NCBI GenBank assembly: GCA_900754255.1
Contig: CAAECI010000129.1
Coordinates: forward strand, 1 to 24,175
Length of the DNA: 24,175 nucleotides
DNA from: an uncultured Succinivibrio sp.
Lineage (GTDB): Bacteria > Pseudomonadota > Gammaproteobacteria > Enterobacterales > Succinivibrionaceae
Direction: 5' to 3'
Shown: positions 20,860 to 24,175 of the stretch, piece by piece
Layout of the letters: each line of letters begins with the position of its first letter
Position numbering within the stretch: position 1 is the stretch's first letter
The notes under the pieces: model-generated
What the model saw: the letters and a program-made list of their open reading frames with translations, nothing else
What the model was told of the DNA's origin: nothing
Database searches by the model: none
Translations under genes and position numbers: made by a program

Positions 20860-22344
20860 CTACAGAGTCACACCGTCCTTCCAGATCACAATCTCATGGA
20901 AGCCGCGTTTTTCGGATACGGTCTTCATACCCGAGGCTACCTCCACAATATGATCAAGAAGCTTCTCCGTTAAGCTCTCAAAGGACTCACCTTCAACTAC
21001 GGCACCGGCATTAAAATCAATCCAATTGCCGCCCTTTCTTCTGAAAAGATCGCTGTTGGTGGAGATCTTTACGGTGGGGACCGCCGTGGCAAAGGGCGTA
21101 CCGCGTCCCGTGGAGAACAAGATGAGATCGACTCCCGAGGCGGCAAGGGCCGTGCAGGACACCCCATCGTTGCCGGGCCCCTGCAGCAGATTTAAGCCGT
21201 TGCTCTTGATAAGCTCGCCGTAGGTTAACACGTCCGCTACCTCAGCGCTGCCGCCCTTTTGCACACAACCTAAGGATTTGTCCTCCAAGGTGGTGATCCC
21301 GCCGGCCTTATTACCAGGAGACGGGTTTTCCGATACGGTTTCGCCGTGCGATTTAAAATAATTTTTGAAATTATTGATCAAATCCACGGTCTTATCGAAG
21401 ATCTCGCGATTTAAGGCCCGGTTCATAAGCAATTGCTCGGCCCCGAACATTTCCGGCACCTCGGTCATCACGGAGGTTCCGCCCGCTCCGACCACCTTGT
21501 CACTTACGCGTCCTATGAGCGGATTGGCCGTGATCCCGGATAAACCGTCCGATCCGCCGCATTTAAGGCCTATACGTAATTTCGACAACGGCACGGTCGA
21601 ACGACGGCACTTGTCGGCCTGCACAAGCATTTCGTCGATGATACGACAGCCGGCCTCATACTCGTCTTCCTCGTCCTGACTGTTTAAAAAATGCAACCTG
21701 GCATCGTCAAGATCCAAAAACTCCTTGAATACCGAGAGATTGTTATTCTCACAGCCCAAGCCTAGGATCAATACCGAGCCTGCATTTTGGTGGCGGGACA
21801 AGGCCGCAAGTACCCTTTGCGTAGTGGCCTGATCCTCTCCCATCTGTGAGCAACCGAAGGGATGAGTCAGCGCCATCACATCGTCAACATGCACAAAATC
21901 CGCAAGACGGGATTTGGCATACGAGGCAAGCTCCGTAGCTACGTGGTTTACGCAAAATACGGTAGGAATGATCCAAAGCTCATTGCGTATGCCCACCTTG
22001 CCGTCTGCGCGCACATAGCCCTCAAAGGTGCGCTCTACCTTAGGCATCTGAGCGACCTCACCCTTACTGTAAACATAGGATTTAAGACCGCTCAGATTGG
22101 TTTTGACATTGTGACTGTGTACATGCTCACCCCGGCTTATGGCAGTGCTGGCATGTCCTATGGGAAAGCCGTATTTGATGACGTTTTCACCCTCGGCAAT
22201 ATCGCACAGTGCGAATTTATGACCGCGGGTAATGTCATCCTTTAATACGATCTCTCCCTTTGAGGTTTTAACAATCTCCCCTTTCTTGAGATCACATAAG
22301 GCTACGGCCACACTGTCGAGCTCATGAATTACGACGGCCTGCAT
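20860..22344 (-). CDS. uxaA: Altronate dehydratase
   Basis: A 494-aa dehydratase that converts D-altronate to 2-keto-3-deoxygluconate in the galacturonate branch of hexuronate catabolism. Residues about 1-75 form the SAF-like N-terminal domain (MQAVVIHELDSVAVAL, ITRGHKFALCDIAEGE); the rest is the UxaA catalytic domain with RADGKVGIRNELWIIP near 113-128, HPFGCSQMGEDQ, and LKCGGSDGLSGITANP. Length equals E. coli UxaA (495 aa), and the enzyme family is iron- or manganese-dependent. Its start codon shares a base with the uxaB stop (TAATG), so translation is coupled. A strong terminator follows. The product would feed kdgK and eda, which are not in the window. Confidence 0.95.
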   Translation of the reverse strand: MQAVVIHELDSVAVALCDLKKGEIVKTSKGEIVLKDDITRGHKFALCDIAEGENVIKYGFPIGHASTAISRGEHVHSHNVKTNLSGLKSYVYSKGEVAQMPKVERTFEGYVRADGKVGIRNELWIIPTVFCVNHVATELASYAKSRLADFVHVDDVMALTHPFGCSQMGEDQATTQRVLAALSRHQNAGSVLILGLGCENNNLSVFKEFLDLDDARLHFLNSQDEEDEYEAGCRIIDEMLVQADKCRRSTVPLSKLRIGLKCGGSDGLSGITANPLIGRVSDKVVGAGGTSVMTEVPEMFGAEQLLMNRALNREIFDKTVDLINNFKNYFKSHGETVSENPSPGNKAGGITTLEDKSLGCVQKGGSAEVADVLTYGELIKSNGLNLLQGPGNDGVSCTALAASGVDLILFSTGRGTPFATAVPTVKISTNSDLFRRKGGNWIDFNAGAVVEGESFESLTEKLLDHIVEVASGMKTVSEKRGFHEIVIWKDGVTL

Positions 22345-23831
22345 TATACGTTCTCCATAAGATCGCGCATGGTGGTCAATACTCCGTCGGAGATCACCGC
22401 ATGCAAAAGCTTGGCGGTCATGGCGGTAACGTCAAGATCGGAGCTTAAATCACGGCCCCACAGCGTGACGTCGGATAACACGGCCTTTACGGTCAACAAA
22501 GCAGATGCCTCGGTCTTGTTATAGAAACTCCAAGCCTTGGTGAGGACGGATACGGCATAGGCATCGTCGTTAAACTCTCCGCTCTTGCCGCCTGCTCTTT
22601 GAACCTGCACTGGAACCTTACCGTCGGCATGCTTGTAAAGTGCAATATAGGCGGCAACGGCAAAGCATAATTTCTTAGGCAAAACGCCCTTCACTCGTGC
22701 ATCCAAGAGCGAGGGGATGACACGGGCCTTAAGCTTGGAGGTGCAGTTCATGAGGATCGAGGATAGCTGGTGATGCATGGAGGGATCGGAAAAACGATCC
22801 ATCACGGCATCGGCGAATTCGACGAGCATGTTTTTGTCAAGATTCACCGCCGGAATGATCTCGTCATAGACCACGGATCTGGCAAAGGCCCCGGTTACCT
22901 TGTCACTCATCATCTCATCTACGGTATCAAGACCTGCGAGGAAGGAGGCTGGTACGTTTGCAGTATGAGTGCCGTTTAAAATTCTTACCTTGCGCAGACG
23001 ATAAGGTGTGATGTCATCGGCCACCACCACGTTAAGACCAATCTTTTCAAAGGGCAACAGCTCCTTTACTTTGTCACCGCCTTCAATGGCCAAAAAGTGG
23101 AAGATCTCTCCGCAGGTCATAAGCGCATCGGTATAGCCCAATTTGTGCTCAAATTCCTGCGAGGCCGATACCGGATAGCCCGAGACCACTCGGTCTACCA
23201 AGGTATTTAGGAAGAGACAGTCATTGTTCACAAAGGATACGAAGTCCTGAGGCAAACTCCAGGCTGCGGCATGCTTTAATACAATTTCCAAAAGCTTGGT
23301 GCCGTTGTCCTCGATAAGCTCGCAGGGCATGACGCATAAGCCCTTGCGCAGTTTTTTAAAACGCTCATAGAGCAAGGCGGTAAGCTTTGCGGGGAAGGAT
23401 AAGGGAGCCTTATCACCAAGCCCGTCCTCCTCAACATAAACAATGCCGGCCTCGGTAGTATTTGAGAAAATAAAATCGATGTTTTCCTCGCACGCAGCCT
23501 CTTTCAAAGCCTTCCATTCGTCGTCGTTATAGGGATTGAAGCCGCCGGCGATGGTATTTACCACCTCGATTTCCTCGCTCTCCTTACCGCCTGCAACTCC
23601 GTGCAAAATGGTGGTGTACAGAAAATCCTGTGCGATGAGCTTGGGCATAACCCTGCCGCGCGGAGTAGGCTGCACTACGTAGACTCGTCCGTTAAAAAGA
23701 CCGTTCTTATTCAGCCTAAACAGCATCCAGTCTAAAAATCCTCTTAAAAAATTTCCCTCACCGAACTGAATGGCACGTACGGGTAAATTGGATTTGAGCT
23801 CCGGTTTTAATTTTAAATTTAGCTCAGACAT
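22344..23831 (-). CDS. uxaB: Tagaturonate reductase (altronate oxidoreductase)
   Basis: A 495-aa NAD-dependent member of the mannitol dehydrogenase family that reduces D-tagaturonate to D-altronate. The N-terminal nucleotide-binding motif is AIQFGEGNFLRGFLDWM (residues about 20-36). The family signature MPCELIEDNGTKL (about 168-180) and the C-terminal-domain segment RKVRILNGTHTA (about 282-293) with its catalytic-region lysine and asparagine are visible. The length is close to E. coli UxaB (483 aa), rather than UxuB, and the uxaA neighbour supports this call. AAGGAG lies 5 nt before the ATG. It is the first gene of the uxaB-uxaA operon. An isomerase (uxaC) and a transporter (exuT) are not seen here. 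Confidence 0.94.
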   Translation of the reverse strand: MSELNLKLKPELKSNLPVRAIQFGEGNFLRGFLDWMLFRLNKNGLFNGRVYVVQPTPRGRVMPKLIAQDFLYTTILHGVAGGKESEEIEVVNTIAGGFNPYNDDEWKALKEAACEENIDFIFSNTTEAGIVYVEEDGLGDKAPLSFPAKLTALLYERFKKLRKGLCVMPCELIEDNGTKLLEIVLKHAAAWSLPQDFVSFVNNDCLFLNTLVDRVVSGYPVSASQEFEHKLGYTDALMTCGEIFHFLAIEGGDKVKELLPFEKIGLNVVVADDITPYRLRKVRILNGTHTANVPASFLAGLDTVDEMMSDKVTGAFARSVVYDEIIPAVNLDKNMLVEFADAVMDRFSDPSMHHQLSSILMNCTSKLKARVIPSLLDARVKGVLPKKLCFAVAAYIALYKHADGKVPVQVQRAGGKSGEFNDDAYAVSVLTKAWSFYNKTEASALLTVKAVLSDVTLWGRDLSSDLDVTAMTAKLLHAVISDGVLTTMRDLMENV

Positions 23832-23885
23832 AGGGACTCCTTATATTTTTAGTAACTTTTTCTATTCTAGGTCTTAAAAGATTAA

Positions 23886-23927
23886 GGATCGGATCTAATT
23901 GTCAAATATAAGATCCGATCCGCTTTT
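23886..23927. terminator. Strong hairpin between the dehydrogenase and uxaB
   Basis: GGATCGGATCT (23886-23896) and AGATCCGATCC (23911-23921) form a perfect 11-bp stem with a 14-nt loop. On the plus strand GCTTTTTT follows; on the minus strand TTAATCTTTT follows. It terminates the dehydrogenase transcript. The minus-strand loop contains TTGACA (23905-23900), a perfect -35 box; the best -10 is TAATCT at 15 bp, weak, so any uxaB promoter here would overlap the terminator. Confidence 0.8.
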
Positions 23928-23934
23928 TTAGATT

Positions 23935-24175
23935 TTATTCGGGAAACTCGATCTCAACCTTAAGCATGTCCGCACCGTAGGTAGCAAAATCGTGGAAGGC
24001 CTTGGCGGCATCCTCAAATTTATAGATATTGGTAACGGCCTTCTTAAGATCTACCTTACCGGATTTCACCACATCATTCATTACCATGTTATAAAATTTG
24101 AGACTTGGTAGAAATCGTATACAACCGCAATGGTGTGTACCAGACGGCATACCATGTGATATGGTGTCCGAAGTA
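23935..24175 (-). CDS. C-terminal end of a zinc-type (medium-chain) dehydrogenase, cut by the window edge
   Basis: The frame is open from the window end to a TAA at 23935. The last 55 residues (KFYNMVMNDVVKSGKVDL, then KFEDAAKAFHDF and ADMLKVEIEF) have the pattern of the C-terminal tail of medium-chain zinc dehydrogenases such as sorbitol, threonine or sugar-acid dehydrogenases. The roughly 20 residues before it (HGMPSGTHHCGCIRFLP) are less typical, so a frameshift or degeneration near the edge cannot be excluded. Being upstream of uxaB with its own terminator, it is a separate transcript. A sugar-acid or uronate-related oxidoreductase is likely by context; the catalytic part is outside the window. 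Confidence 0.6.
   Translation of the reverse strand, partial: TSDTISHGMPSGTHHCGCIRFLPSLKFYNMVMNDVVKSGKVDLKKAVTNIYKFEDAAKAFHDFATYGADMLKVEIEFPE

Noticed and set aside
24090..24175. TnpA-like wording (YHMV, HITWYAVW) in alternative frames at the window end
   Set aside because: All come from one short palindromic stretch read in different frames; no HUH motif or further homology follows.
1..24175. CRISPR array, tRNA or rRNA genes, prophage or integrase modules
   Set aside because: No regularly spaced repeats, cloverleaf-like segments, rRNA-like sequence or phage genes were seen.

Overview
The window looks like part of the chromosome of an anaerobic, probably gut-associated gammaproteobacterium. 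Several proteins look enterobacterial in type: a DolP/YraP-like lipoprotein, UxaA and UxaB of E. coli-like length, and a YbjJ-like transporter. They sit beside genes common in gut anaerobes: a BdhA-like butanol dehydrogenase, an AAA-ATPase/PD-(D/E)XK protein and an IS200/IS605 element. A Succinivibrionaceae-like host would fit, but that is inference from gene content. Nearly all genes are on the minus strand. GATC is visibly frequent in the backbone and scarce in the IS.

Layout. 1-390: a signal-peptide stub of a secreted protein, minus strand, and the terminator of the next gene. 391-1566: an enolase-superfamily sugar-acid dehydratase of rhamnonate-dehydratase type, with an FNR/CRP-like site at about -41.5 from its probable promoter. 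1698-3437: AAA-ATPase/PD-(D/E)XK protein. About 3.59-6.13 kb: a complete IS200/IS605-type element with three overlapping minus-strand genes (a small ribbon-helix-helix protein, TnpA, TnpB), subterminal hairpins sharing a CAAG loop, and about 200 nt of noncoding DNA after tnpB where an omega RNA is expected. 6241-7410: butanol dehydrogenase/YqhD-type enzyme. 7552-8435: two small unknown genes, one secreted and DUF1036-like. 8745-9923 (+): MFS transporter, overlapping at its 3' end a convergent AlkA-Ogt fusion (9910-11073). 11289-11816 (+): nicotinamidase-like hydrolase. 11868-12659: unknown protein with palindromes upstream of it.

12876-16687 is an arginine/ornithine cluster transcribed argC-argB-argA(GNAT)-argD from an extended -10 promoter; it covers glutamate to N-acetylornithine. 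16964-19423 holds a DolP-like lipoprotein followed 18 nt later by a large unknown protein. 19655-20308 (+) is a SerB-like HAD phosphatase with a perfect CRP-type palindrome upstream. About 550 bp without a convincing gene follows (20309-20859), carrying three terminators and a possible 3'-UTR small RNA. 20860-23831 is a uxaB-uxaA operon for galacturonate/tagaturonate catabolism, preceded by the C-terminal end of a zinc-type dehydrogenase cut by the window edge.

Together the metabolic genes point to use of plant-derived uronic and aldonic acids (UxaB, UxaA, the RhmD-like dehydratase, alcohol dehydrogenases, MFS importer) next to arginine biosynthesis, alkylation repair and envelope maintenance. 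The least explained items are the three-gene IS with a TnpB that lacks the usual zinc-finger cysteines, the 558-aa and 263-aa unknown proteins, and the possible small RNAs near 8.45-8.57 kb and 20.6-20.8 kb.
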